A model generated the notes under the pieces. It did not search any database. It was not told the origin of the DNA and worked only from the letters and a program-made list of their open reading frames with translations. 64,000 nt of DNA from Salivita marina (GTDB lineage Bacteria > Pseudomonadota > Gammaproteobacteria > Pseudomonadales > Azotimanducaceae): NCBI GenBank assembly GCA_038144425.1, contig JAYQNS010000002.1, forward strand, positions 992,001-1,056,000, in the 5' to 3' direction. A program made the position numbers and the translations under genes. Positions 53,807-62,635 of this stretch are shown one piece after another (position 1 is the stretch's first letter; each line of letters begins with the position of its first letter).

Positions 53807-54166
53807 ATGCGCTTCCTACTCTTGCTCGCGCTGATTGGCGCGGTGTTCTGGGCCCTAAGGCGAAGCCTCGGGGAGCAACGGCAGGCGCGCCTGGCTCAGC
53901 TGGGGCTGCCCGGAAGGTGGTGCCGAGATGGGGGCCATGAGCTTGTACTTGAAGGGGGGCTCACGGGCGGTAGTTACCGAGAGCTGCGCCCCGATGGCAC
54001 CACGACAACCGGCCAATGGCGCTTGATGGGGGAGAGCTTGCTGCTTCGTCCGGCGTCCGATTCTTCCGGGTCCGAGGAAGTCCTTGAGCTTCGGGTATTT
54101 GGCTCAGATCGGCTAGGTCTCCACGGAAAAATCCGAAAGAACCATGTGTACGATCGGGTGAGCTAG
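53807..54166 (+). CDS. Hypothetical single-pass membrane protein
   Basis: A 119-residue protein from ATG 53807 (AGGAG 6 bases before). One N-terminal membrane segment (FLLLLALIGAVFWALRR), then a small beta-rich domain (LPGRWCRDGGHELVLEGG, YRELRPDGTTTTGQWRL). The pattern resembles lipocalin-like or META-like sandwich repeats, but no family was recognised. Stop shares CTAG 54163-54166 with the symporter gene. Confidence 0.72.
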   Translation: MRFLLLLALIGAVFWALRRSLGEQRQARLAQLGLPGRWCRDGGHELVLEGGLTGGSYRELRPDGTTTTGQWRLMGESLLLRPASDSSGSEEVLELRVFGSDRLGLHGKIRKNHVYDRVS

Positions 54167-55555
54167 GCCTCTCGGTTTCGAAGGGCATGGAGCACGAGAA
54201 AGCTAAAGGCGAAGCCAGGCAGGATCTCGTAAAGATCGAAGATGCCCCCCTTCAGCTGGCCCCAGAGCACCACCGTGCCCCCGCCGGCGACCATGCCCCA
54301 GAAGGCGCCCCGGGCGCTGAAGCCCTTCCCATAGAGGGCGTAGAGCACGGCGGGGCCGAAGCTGGCCCCGAGACCCGCCCAGGCATAGCTCACAAGGCTC
54401 AGCACCTTCGAGTTCGGGTCCTGAGCGAGCGCAAGCGCCGTGGCCGCCACCAGCAGCACCGCGCCCCGGCCTACGTTGAGCCGCGCCCGGGCCGAGGCCG
54501 TGGGCCTCAGGACTGCGAAGACATCCTCAGCGAGGGCCGTAGAGGCCACCAGGAGCTGGGAGTCGATGGTACTCATCACCGCCGCCAGAATGGCCGCAAG
54601 GATCACGCCGGCGAGGGCCGGGGTAAGGAGGCTCTGGGTGAGGGCGATGAAGACCGTTTCCGGATCGGCCAGATCGGGCAGGAGGCGCGGGCCCAGGAGT
54701 CCGAGGGCAACGGCGCCAAGGCCGCTGAGAATCATCCAGCCCATGCCGATGCGCGTGGCTTGCCGGGCCTCGGAGGCGCGGCGGAGGGCCATGAAGCGCG
54801 CGAGGATGTGGGGCTGGCCTACATAGCCTAAGCCCCAGGCCACGAGGGACAGCCACCCCATCAGGGTTAGGCCAGAGAACAGTTCGAGGTGGCCCGCGGG
54901 GAGCGGTGCGTTCGCTGGCGCAAGAATCGCTAGGGCGGGGACCAGCAGAAGCGCTCCCAGCATCAGGAGGCCTTGGAAAAAATCCGTCCAGGCCACGGCG
55001 AGAAAGCCCCCAGCCATGGTGTAGGCAACGATCACTCCGGCGCCCAAGAGCAGGGCCGTGAGGTAGGACAGGCCCAACGTGCTTTCAAAGAGCCGAGCGC
55101 CGGCCACGAGGCCTGCGGACACGTAAAAGGTAAAGAAAAAAGAATAGGATCAGGATCGTGGCCAGGGCGCGTACGGCTCGCCGACTCCGGGGACTGCCCT
55201 CGGCCCGCTGAGCGAAAAACGCTGGCAGAGTGAGCGCGCCGCCCTGTCCGTCCCCCGTGCCCGTGGCGTCCCTCAGCCGCGCCGCTACGAAGCGCCAGTT
55301 CAGATAGGCGCCGAGCATCAGCCCGATCATGATCCAGCTTTCCGTGAGGCCGCCCAGGAATACGGCCCCGGGCAGGCCGAGGAGGAGCCAGCCGCTCATA
55401 TCCGAGGCGCCGGCGGAGAGCGCCGCCACGGCCGGCCCAAGGCTTCGGCCCCCAAGGACATAGTCCGTTTCGTTTCGGGTCTTCCGCCAGGCTGCAAGGG
55501 CCAGCACAAAGAGTGCGGCGAGGTAGAGGGTGAAGGCGGCGGTGGTGGCGGTCAT
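54163..55555 (-). CDS. putP: Sodium/proline symporter (PutP, SSS family), frameshifted
   Basis: N-terminal part (55555 to about 55130): NETDYVLGGRSLGPAVAALSAGASDMSGW, the SSS Na+-binding region. C-terminal part to 54163 in another frame: GVIVAYTMAGGFLAVAWTDFFQG and later helices. The break lies at a T-run on the coding strand (AAAAAA at about 55136-55141); removing one T gives FFFTFYVSAGLVAGARL and 463 residues. About 12 membrane helices. Substrate assigned as proline by similarity to PutP. Confidence 0.85.
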
Positions 55556-55645
55556 GGGGCTTCCTGGCTTAGGCCGGTCTCGAGGGCGGGGCGGGCAGGC
55601 CGTGGTTCGGGCGCGTACACTTGCCCCGAACCATTGGAGACTGCC

Positions 55646-56140
55646 ATGTCATCAAGCTTGCCAGAAATCATTCTTCAGCGCGCCAGCGGCCAGGAAGAGG
55701 CCCTTAACGCCTATGCGGGGCAGGTGCTGCTCGTGGTCAATACGGCCAGCCAGTGCGGCTTTACGCCGCAGTACGAAGCTCTTGAGCAGCTGCAGCAACA
55801 TTTTGGCGGGGAGGGCTTTACCGTGCTGGCGTTTCCCTGCAACCAGTTTGGGCGTCAGGAGCCGGGAGATGATGAAACTATCGCCAGCTTCTGTGAGACG
55901 CGCTTCCACACCACCTTTCCGCTGTTTGCGAAAACCGAGGTAAATGGCCCTGAGGCCCACCCCCTCTTTACGCACTTAAAGGCGGCGGCACCGGGGGTTC
56001 TGGGTACGCAGGCGATCAAGTGGAACTTTACGAAGTTCCTGGTGGACCGCCGGGGCCAGGTGCGGGCGCGCTTCGCCCCGAGCACGGACCCCCTAAGCTT
56101 CATTAGCGCGATTAAGGACTGTTTGCAGGAGACCCCATGA
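55646..56140 (+). CDS. Glutathione peroxidase family protein
   Basis: A 164-residue thiol peroxidase: peroxidatic cysteine in NTASQCGFTPQY, glutamine in FPCNQFGRQEPG, tryptophan in KWNFTKFLVDR. Cysteine rather than selenocysteine. ATG 55646 with GGAG 7 bases before. Reduces peroxides using glutathione or thioredoxin. ATGA overlap with the DUF815 gene. Confidence 0.95.
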   Translation: MSSSLPEIILQRASGQEEALNAYAGQVLLVVNTASQCGFTPQYEALEQLQQHFGGEGFTVLAFPCNQFGRQEPGDDETIASFCETRFHTTFPLFAKTEVNGPEAHPLFTHLKAAAPGVLGTQAIKWNFTKFLVDRRGQVRARFAPSTDPLSFISAIKDCLQETP

Positions 56141-57029
56141 CCACCTCGTCCTCGCCCTGGGCGGCCGCCCAGCGGCTCTTTGCAGCCCTCGAGCGTCGCT
56201 TTGTGCCCGACAACCAGGGCGTCGATTTCTCCCGGGTGCGGGCCGCGCGCTGGGTGCCCGGCCCCCTCGGGGGTCGGCTCGTCGCGGGGGGCGCCATCGA
56301 TGGCGTAGGCCTTGAGGACCTAGTTGGGCTAGACGCCCAGCGTGCCCGGGTGGTCGCTAACGTGACGCAGTTCGTAGCGGGCCTGCCTGCCAATAACATG
56401 CTGCTTTGGGGCGCCCGGGGCACGGGGAAGTCATCCCTTGTGCACGGGGTTCTGAATCATTTTTCGGATCAGGGCCTCCGCCTCTTGGAAGTTGAGCGCG
56501 ATGCCCTGGGGGATTTGCCGGAGATTTCCGAGCGCCTCGGCGCCTTGCCCTATCGGTTTTTACTTTTCTGCGATGACCTGTCCTTTGAGGGGGCGAGCTT
56601 GGCTACAAGGCGCTGAAGTCGGCGCTGGAAGGGACGGTTTTTGCGGGGGCGGGGAACGTGATGCTGGTGGCGACCTCCAACCGGCGTCATCTCATGCCCG
56701 AGAGGGCGGCGGAGAACCAGCAATTCACCCACACGGATACGGGCGAAGTTCACCCGGGGGAGACCACGGAGGAAAAGCTTTCCCTAGCCGATCGCTTTGG
56801 CCTGTGGGTGTCCTTTCATCCCATGGCTCAGCCCGCTTACCTGGAAGCGGCGGCGCGCTGGGTAGCCCACTACGGTGCGCCCCATGGGGTCACCTTTACC
56901 GACGCAGCCCGGGCCGCCGCCCTGACTTGGGCCCTCACCCGAGGGGCGCGCAGCGGCCGGGTGGCCCATCATTTTGCCCGCCACTGGGTAGGGCAGGAGG
57001 CCCTCTCTGCGCGCCGAACGCAGGGCTAG
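56137..57029 (+). CDS. DUF815 AAA-type ATPase, frameshifted
   Basis: N-terminal part (to 56616): NNMLLWGARGTGKSSLVHGVL (Walker A GARGTGKSS) and LLFCDDLSFE (Walker B). The continuation LVATSNRRHLMPER runs in another frame to 57029. The break is at the G-run 56589-56593; one more G restores GGELGYKALKSALEG and 297 residues, the usual DUF815 length. These are AAA+-like ATPases of unknown function. Coupled to the peroxidase gene. Confidence 0.88.
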
Positions 57030-57061
57030 CGGACCCTAGGGATTTTTATCCGATGAGATGC

Positions 57062-57089
57062 TTGACTACGGTGAGGGGATCGCTAGACT
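57062..57089 (+). promoter_or_regulatory. Sigma-70 promoter for the tRNA pair
   Basis: TTGACT (57062-57067) and TAGACT (57084-57089) with 16 bases between, followed by a GC-rich discriminator (ACGCGGCC) typical of growth-rate- and ppGpp-controlled stable-RNA promoters. About 50 bases before the tRNA-Glu 5-prime end. Confidence 0.7.
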
Positions 57090-57137
57090 ACGCGGCCTGT
57101 CAACGGGAGCCGAGTCCTAGCGGTGTTGGCATGAAGC

Positions 57138-57213
57138 GTCCCCTTCGTCTAGAGGCCTAGGACACCGCCCTTTCACGGCGGTAACAGGGGTTCGAATCCC
57201 CTAGGGGACGCCA
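57138..57213 (+). tRNA. tRNA-Glu (anticodon UUC)
   Basis: 76 bases with encoded CCA. Acceptor stem GTCCCCT/AGGGGAC, anticodon stem CCGCC/GGCGG with loop CTTTCAC (anticodon TTC at 57172-57174), T-loop GTTCGAATC. Close to E. coli tRNA-Glu. Confidence 0.98.
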
Positions 57214-57272
57214 CTATTTTTGCGTCTTGCTCGACTCAGGGCGCTGGGCGTTCGGCGCTCAAACGCGGTTTC

Positions 57273-57348
<76 letters not shown>

Positions 57349-57358
57349 AATCCTTAAG

Positions 57359-57382
57359 CGGCGCCTCCGGGCGCCGTTTTTT
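57359..57382 (+). terminator. Rho-independent terminator of the tRNA operon
   Basis: Stem CGGCGCC (57359-57365) and GGCGCCG (57370-57376), tetraloop TCCG, then six T (57377-57382). It begins 10 bases after tRNA-Gly. Confidence 0.92.
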
Positions 57383-57404
57383 GTTTGCGGCGCATTAAAA
57401 AGCG

Positions 57405-59291
57405 CTAGCGCTGAGACCCATTTAACATCACCGCCTCCACCGCATCCCGGGCGCTTTCTGGCGCGCCGGCGCAGAGCCCTTGGCCGAAGCGCTTGGGCGT
57501 CGGGGCCGTAGCGTCCGCCCCGGGGGCTGGGGTGGGTAGGCGCAGCTGGTAGCTGTTGAAGGCCAGAAGCTTCGGCCAGCTGGGGTCGAGCGCCGCGCGG
57601 CGATTCCACTGGGCGCAGCGAGTTGTTTCGTAGCTTTCCCGCGCGGCTTCGTAGCGGCCTCGGCTGATACGGCTGAGGTATTTACGCCAGCGGTAATTCG
57701 GGGCGTTATCGGGAACGAAATGGGCAGGCTTGAAGGGATTCGGAGGCACGGCGCGATCGTGCAGCACGTCCACCAGCTGTCCATCCTCCGTGAGCCCCAC
57801 AAAGAGATACCAGCCGCCTACGGTGCTGGGGTATGGCGCAAACATATTCCAGTGTTGGTCTAAACGAAGGCTTTGAATCACCGGTTCAAGCTGGCGTCGG
57901 AGGGTGAGGCTGGCCTCGCTCAGGGCGCTTGGGGTTTCGGGCGTGCGCAGCGCTGGCACGCTGGTGATGTTCCAGCCCACCACGGCGAGGAAGGCCAGGG
58001 CAGCGAGGCCTGGGGGCGCCGCGGGAGAGGGGTATGGGGTCCAGGGGAGCAGGAGCGCGGTCCCCCGCCCGAACAGGCGGCGCTGCTCGCCGATAAAGTG
58101 GTAGATCCGGTCCCCGGGGCGGGTGGTGGCGCGGAGCACTGGCGCCAGCCAGCGCAGGCGCTGGCCCGAGGCAAACACCGTGGCCAGGGCCGCCCAGCGC
58201 AGGTGCCGGGCGCCGTCCTCCGTGACCACGATCCAGCTCACTTCCCGCTCAAGCAAGGGCCCCAGTTCCGGATCGTCCTGCGCAGGGCCCAGGTGGCGCA
58301 GGTTCAAGCCTAGGATGCGCCACAGGAGCAGGCAGGTCTTTTCGCAGAAGCCGCAGTCCCGGTCGAAATAAATCGCCAGCGGTGCGGCGGGGCGCGAGGT
58401 GAGGCGCGCGGCGCTGTGCCAGAAGGCTGGGGGCAGGAGAATCAGGAGGGAGGCGATGCTGATGAAGGGAAAGAGCCCGATTTTCAGGTTGAGGATGAAT
58501 CCGAGCTCGAGGGTGATGAGCCCAAGGGCGGCCAGCGTGCGAGGCCAGGGGTTTTGCGTCGGCCAGAGGGCCAGCATCGGGGCCAGGAGCTCAAGCCACC
58601 AAACGTAGCGACTGAGCGGCACCGTTAGACCGTGCCAGTCGGCCCAGAAGGGGGCCAGGTAGGCTGCAAATTGATTATGGGAAAGCGCGTAGTAGATCGC
58701 CGTGCCGTCCACCCGCCAGGCGTCGCCGTTTTTCAAGAACGCCGAAAAAAAGTACACCGCTAGCACCTGAAAGATCAGGGCCTTCGAAGCGATGCTGAGG
58801 TGTGTTGGGCTGTGGCCTCCGGGGACGTCTTCGCGGCTAGGCCGCTGCACTGCCGCTGCTAGGGAGAGGCGCGCACCCCAGGGCAGGAAGAGGCCCCAGA
58901 ACAGGAGCAGGAGCAGCAGGTTGTCGCCCCCCTGGAGCACCAGGGGGTTTCGGTTATGGAGCGATGCCAGCAGGAGGAAGCTCACGAGGGTTGAGAGCCA
59001 GGGCCGGATGCCGAGGGTCAGGGTGAGGGCCGCAAGGGCGGAAAGGACCCCAAGGCCTAGGGTCCAGCGGGGATCGTCGAAGAGCCAGTAGAGAGAGAGG
59101 CGCCAGGGTTCGGCCAGCCGCCGGGAGAGCTCCGCCCCATAGAGGCCTTCAGCCCCAAGGAAGGTCAGCCAGTCGCTGCTGCGCAGTAGGAGGTCCGCGA
59201 GGATAAGGAGCCCCACGGCGATACGCAGGAGTCCCAGGGCCCGCAGATCGACGGTAAAGGGGGCCCGGAGGGCTCGCGGTAGGCGCTCCAT
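57405..59291 (-). CDS. HTTM domain membrane protein fused to a DCC thioredoxin-like domain
   Basis: A 628-residue protein. Residues 15-290 carry the HTTM multi-helix region found in vitamin-K-dependent gamma-carboxylase relatives (GLLRIAVGLLILADLLL, GGDNLLLLLLFWGLFLP, YFFSAFLKNGDAWR). Residues 303-415 form a DCC-family thiol-disulfide domain (IYFDRDCGFCEKTC, Cys313, Cys316, Cys320). The last part has one more membrane segment and a domain with WNMFAPYPSTVGGWYLF. It starts directly after the P1 peptidase stop (TAG then ATG). A role in redox-linked membrane chemistry is inference. Confidence 0.85.
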   Translation of the reverse strand: MERLPRALRAPFTVDLRALGLLRIAVGLLILADLLLRSSDWLTFLGAEGLYGAELSRRLAEPWRLSLYWLFDDPRWTLGLGVLSALAALTLTLGIRPWLSTLVSFLLLASLHNRNPLVLQGGDNLLLLLLFWGLFLPWGARLSLAAAVQRPSREDVPGGHSPTHLSIASKALIFQVLAVYFFSAFLKNGDAWRVDGTAIYYALSHNQFAAYLAPFWADWHGLTVPLSRYVWWLELLAPMLALWPTQNPWPRTLAALGLITLELGFILNLKIGLFPFISIASLLILLPPAFWHSAARLTSRPAAPLAIYFDRDCGFCEKTCLLLWRILGLNLRHLGPAQDDPELGPLLEREVSWIVVTEDGARHLRWAALATVFASGQRLRWLAPVLRATTRPGDRIYHFIGEQRRLFGRGTALLLPWTPYPSPAAPPGLAALAFLAVVGWNITSVPALRTPETPSALSEASLTLRRQLEPVIQSLRLDQHWNMFAPYPSTVGGWYLFVGLTEDGQLVDVLHDRAVPPNPFKPAHFVPDNAPNYRWRKYLSRISRGRYEAARESYETTRCAQWNRRAALDPSWPKLLAFNSYQLRLPTPAPGADATAPTPKRFGQGLCAGAPESARDAVEAVMLNGSQR

Positions 59292-60473
59292 CTAGGGGGC
59301 GCCGGGGGCGTAGCGCTGATCCCAACCCAGGGCGTTGTGCGCCTCAAGTACCTCAAGCACGGCGGGAATGGGAATGGCTTTGAGCTCGCCTCGAGCCGAG
59401 CGCACCGTGGTCGCCATGAAGATGGCGTTGTAGACCGCTTCCTCCGTGGCCTCAGCGGCGGCGGCGAAGAGGGGGGAGAGGGCCGCATTGACCAGCACGC
59501 CGCCCCCTTCAGCGTCCTGGCTTTCCCTGGGCTTTCGCAGCTCCGGTGCCGTAGAAAAGGCAATGATGTAGTCGCCGGAGCCGTTGTGGGCGTAGGAGCC
59601 GGTGCGGCCGAGGCCCATCATCACCCGCTTGGCCACGCGCTCCAGGCCAAGGGCAGAAAGGGGGGCGTCCGTGGCCAGTACGATCATGATGGAGCCGTCT
59701 TCCCGGTCATCCGCGGGGGGCGCCTTCGCCAGGGCCTTTCGGTAGGGAAACTGTTCTAGCGCCCGGCCCACGGGGGCGCCGTTCATGGTCAAAAAGCCGC
59801 CATAATTCGTTTGCACGAGCACGCCGAGGGTCCAGCCGCCGAGGCTTTCCGGCAGCACCCGGGAGCTCGTACCGATGCCTCCCTTCCAGCCAAAGGCCTG
59901 TGTCCCCGTGCCCGCACCTACGCTGCCTTCGGCGATGGGACCCTCCTCTGCGGCCTCCAGGGCTTCCCGCACGTGGGCGGGCCGCACCGGGTCGGACCAC
60001 ATGTCGTTTACCCGGCCATCGTTCGTTTCCCCCACGATAGGGTTGATGGTGTGCTCTCCCATGCCTGGCTGGTCGTACAACCAATCCACGAGGCCCCGGG
60101 CAGCGCTCCAGACGCAAAGGGTGCAGGTGAGCACGATGGGCGTCTCAAGCTCCCCGAACTCCCGCACCTGCGTTTCTCCGATGAGCTTGCCGTAGCCGTT
60201 GCCCACGTGGATCCAGGCAGGCATGGGGTGGGTGTAGAGGTTGCCGGGGCCCGGGATGATAGCGGTCACGCCGGTGCGGATACGGTCCCCTTCAACGAGG
60301 GTTTTATGCCCCACCTTTATCCCGGCCACGTCCGTGAGGGCGTTCAAGGGCCCCGGGGCGAAGACCCCAGGTACCACGCCGAAGTCCCGGGCGCGGCCCC
60401 GGGGGTCCTCCGCCCTGGCGCTAAGGGCCAGGGCGAGAAGCGGCAGGACTATGAAAATTCGGCTGGGGCGCAT
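59292..60473 (-). CDS. P1 family peptidase (DmpA-type, self-processing)
   Basis: A 393-residue protein with a signal peptide (RIFIVLPLLALALSARAE). The family core is complete: NALTDVAGIKVGH, AGTGTQAFGWKGGIGTSSR and the autocleavage site Gly260-Ser261 in EDGSIMIVLATDAP, where Ser261 becomes the new N-terminal nucleophile. Such enzymes release N-terminal D- or L-amino acids or beta-amino acids from peptides. Located between a PA2817-type gene (10-base gap) and the HTTM-DCC gene. Confidence 0.93.
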   Translation of the reverse strand: MRPSRIFIVLPLLALALSARAEDPRGRARDFGVVPGVFAPGPLNALTDVAGIKVGHKTLVEGDRIRTGVTAIIPGPGNLYTHPMPAWIHVGNGYGKLIGETQVREFGELETPIVLTCTLCVWSAARGLVDWLYDQPGMGEHTINPIVGETNDGRVNDMWSDPVRPAHVREALEAAEEGPIAEGSVGAGTGTQAFGWKGGIGTSSRVLPESLGGWTLGVLVQTNYGGFLTMNGAPVGRALEQFPYRKALAKAPPADDREDGSIMIVLATDAPLSALGLERVAKRVMMGLGRTGSYAHNGSGDYIIAFSTAPELRKPRESQDAEGGGVLVNAALSPLFAAAAEATEEAVYNAIFMATTVRSARGELKAIPIPAVLEVLEAHNALGWDQRYAPGAP

Positions 60474-60483
60474 GGCGAGGCTC

Positions 60484-60819
60484 CTAATCTTCCCGCTGCT
60501 GGAAGGCGTCGAGCTCCTCATCGCTGAGGAAGTGCAAAAGTTCCCCGCCAAAGAACCACAGCAGGTGCCGATCGACCCCCTCCCAGAGGGAGGGGAAGCG
60601 GCGGTGAAGGCGGAGCAGGACCTCCTGCCCAAGGAATTCGTAATCCGGCTCCTGGGCGCTGACGGCCTCCAAGAGGCGGTCGAAGCTGGCTTGGAGAGGG
60701 TCGAGCTCGTCGCTCTCGCTCTGCGCCTTGGCCGCACCAAGGAGGGCGCTAAGTTGTCGCAGGCGCTGAAGATTTGGGCCTAGCGCGCGCGGGGCCTCCT
60801 GGCTTTCTTCCGTTCGCAT
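60484..60819 (-). CDS. PA2817 family protein
   Basis: A 111-residue helical protein ending in LLWFFGGELLHFLSDEELDAFQQ, which matches the conserved C-terminus of PA2817-type proteins as I recall them. No membrane segment or catalytic motif. It is first in the unit with the P1 peptidase and HTTM-DCC, divergent from the ABC genes. Function unknown. Confidence 0.75.
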   Translation of the reverse strand: MRTEESQEAPRALGPNLQRLRQLSALLGAAKAQSESDELDPLQASFDRLLEAVSAQEPDYEFLGQEVLLRLHRRFPSLWEGVDRHLLWFFGGELLHFLSDEELDAFQQRED

Positions 60820-60878
60820 TTCACCCCCCTCTGCTAGAGTACGGCGCCGCCGCTTTATTCCCTTTAACAGGACGCGTT

Positions 60879-61823
60879 ATGACCACTGCCGCATTGTCCA
60901 TTGCTGGCCTGAAGAAAGTCTATGCCGACGGATTTACCGCCCTAAAGGGCATCGATCTTGAGGTTAAGGAGGGGGATTTCTTCGCGCTGCTCGGACCCAA
61001 CGGCGCAGGTAAGTCCACCACCATTGGCATCATTTGCTCTCTGGTGCGAAAGACTGAGGGAAGCGTGAAGATTTTTGGCATCGACGTGGACAAGGACTTC
61101 GCCGCGGCGAAGCGCCTCATCGGCGTTGTGCCTCAGGAATTCAATTTCTCCATCTTCGAGAAGGTGGGGGATATTATCGAAGTGCAGGCGGGTTTCTATG
61201 GCCTCTCCCTCCGGGAAGGGGCGGTGAATACGGAGAAATACCTCAAGCGCCTTGGGCTCTGGGACAAGCGCAACGCCCAGGCCCGGTACCTGTCCGGGGG
61301 TATGAAGCGGCGCCTGATGATTGCCCGAGCCTTAGTCCACGAACCCCAGCTTCTTATCCTGGATGAGCCTACGGCGGGGGTGGATATCGAAATTCGTCGG
61401 TCCATGTGGGCCTTTTTGGAGGAGATGAACCGGGCCGGGACCACCATCATCCTCACTACCCACTACCTAGAAGAAGCCGAGTCCCTATGCCGCAATATTG
61501 CGATCATTGATCACGGGGAAATCGTGGAGAATACCTCCATGCGTGCGCTCCTGGGGCAGCTCACCACGGAAACCTTCGTGGTGGATCTGGCCGAGCCCGT
61601 GGGGGCCGCGCCGGAGGTGCCGGGCTTTGCGTTCCGCAAGGTGGATGCCCAGCGCCTCGAGCTCGATTTGACCCGGGGCCAACACTTGAATGCGGCGTTT
61701 GCCGCGCTAGACGGCGCTGGACTCAAGGTTTTGAGCCTGCGCAACAAGAGCAATCGGTTAGAGCAGCTCTTCGTAAGCCTTACGGCGAGCGAAGGCAGCG
61801 CGGAGACCCTCGTTCATGGCTGA
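60879..61823 (+). CDS. ABC transporter ATP-binding protein (YadG-like)
   Basis: A 314-residue ABC ATPase from ATG 60879. Walker A GPNGAGKST, Q-loop VPQEFNFS, signature LSGGMKRRL, Walker B LLILDEPTAGVD, H-loop TTHYLEEAE. A C-terminal extension follows the ATPase. It overlaps the permease by 8 bases. The YadG/YadH-type exporter's substrate is unknown. Confidence 0.95.
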   Translation: MTTAALSIAGLKKVYADGFTALKGIDLEVKEGDFFALLGPNGAGKSTTIGIICSLVRKTEGSVKIFGIDVDKDFAAAKRLIGVVPQEFNFSIFEKVGDIIEVQAGFYGLSLREGAVNTEKYLKRLGLWDKRNAQARYLSGGMKRRLMIARALVHEPQLLILDEPTAGVDIEIRRSMWAFLEEMNRAGTTIILTTHYLEEAESLCRNIAIIDHGEIVENTSMRALLGQLTTETFVVDLAEPVGAAPEVPGFAFRKVDAQRLELDLTRGQHLNAAFAALDGAGLKVLSLRNKSNRLEQLFVSLTASEGSAETLVHG

Positions 61824-62634
61824 GTCCACCACCCATGTTTCCCCGGCGGAAGCCAAATCCACCCTAAGCGCCGCCTGGGTCGCCTTTCGCACCATCGTGC
61901 TTAAGGAAATCCGTCGCTTTCTGCGCATTTGGCCCCAAACCCTGGTACCGCCGGCGATCAGCATGGTGCTGTACTTTTTGATCTTCGGAACCTTTATCGG
62001 CAGTCGGGTCGGGCAGATGGGGGGGCTCGACTACATGGCCTTCATCGTTCCCGGGCTCATCATGATGAGCGTGATCACCAACGCTTATTCGAACGTGGCC
62101 TCCTCCTTTTATTCCACGAAGTTCCAGCGGAGTATCGAGACCATGCTCGTGGCGCCCATTCCCAATGGGGTGATCTTGGCGGGCTTTGTGGCTGGGGGGG
62201 TGGCCCGGGGCCTTTGCGTGGGCGCTATTGTCACCGTTATGGCGGGCTTCTTCGTAGATTTTACGATCCACAGCTTTGCCCTAACCGTGGGCATGATTCT
62301 CATGACCGCCATACTGTTTTCCCTGGGCGGCTTCATCAATGCGGTGTTCGCCGATAAGTTCGACGATATCTCGATCATCCCCGCCTTCGTGCTCACGCCC
62401 CTGACCTATCTTGGGGGCGTGTTCTATAGCTTGGATCTCTTACCGGACTTCTGGCGCACGGTTTCCTACTTCAACCCCATCGTGTACATGGTCTCGAGCT
62501 TCCGCTATGGCATCTTTGGGGTGAGCGGCGACGTGCCGGTCTACCTTTCCGTGGCGGCCATCGGGGGCTTCGTGGTGCTGTTCTGGACCATCTCCCTCGT
62601 GCTCCTCAATCGCGGAACGGGCATCCGGGCTTAG
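61816..62634 (+). CDS. ABC-2 type transporter permease (YadH-like)
   Basis: A 272-residue protein with an N-terminal cytoplasmic stretch and six membrane segments (LVPPAISMVLYFLIFGTFIG, VPGLIMMSVITNAYSNVASS). The ABC-2 signature LGGVFYSLDLLPDFWR is near the end. Partner of the preceding ATPase. Its stop is 1 base before queF. Confidence 0.95.
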   Translation: MAESTTHVSPAEAKSTLSAAWVAFRTIVLKEIRRFLRIWPQTLVPPAISMVLYFLIFGTFIGSRVGQMGGLDYMAFIVPGLIMMSVITNAYSNVASSFYSTKFQRSIETMLVAPIPNGVILAGFVAGGVARGLCVGAIVTVMAGFFVDFTIHSFALTVGMILMTAILFSLGGFINAVFADKFDDISIIPAFVLTPLTYLGGVFYSLDLLPDFWRTVSYFNPIVYMVSSFRYGIFGVSGDVPVYLSVAAIGGFVVLFWTISLVLLNRGTGIRA

Positions 62635-62635
62635 C

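Noticed and set aside
55646..56140. Selenocysteine glutathione peroxidase
   Set aside because: The peroxidatic position is an ordinary cysteine codon and there is no in-frame TGA.
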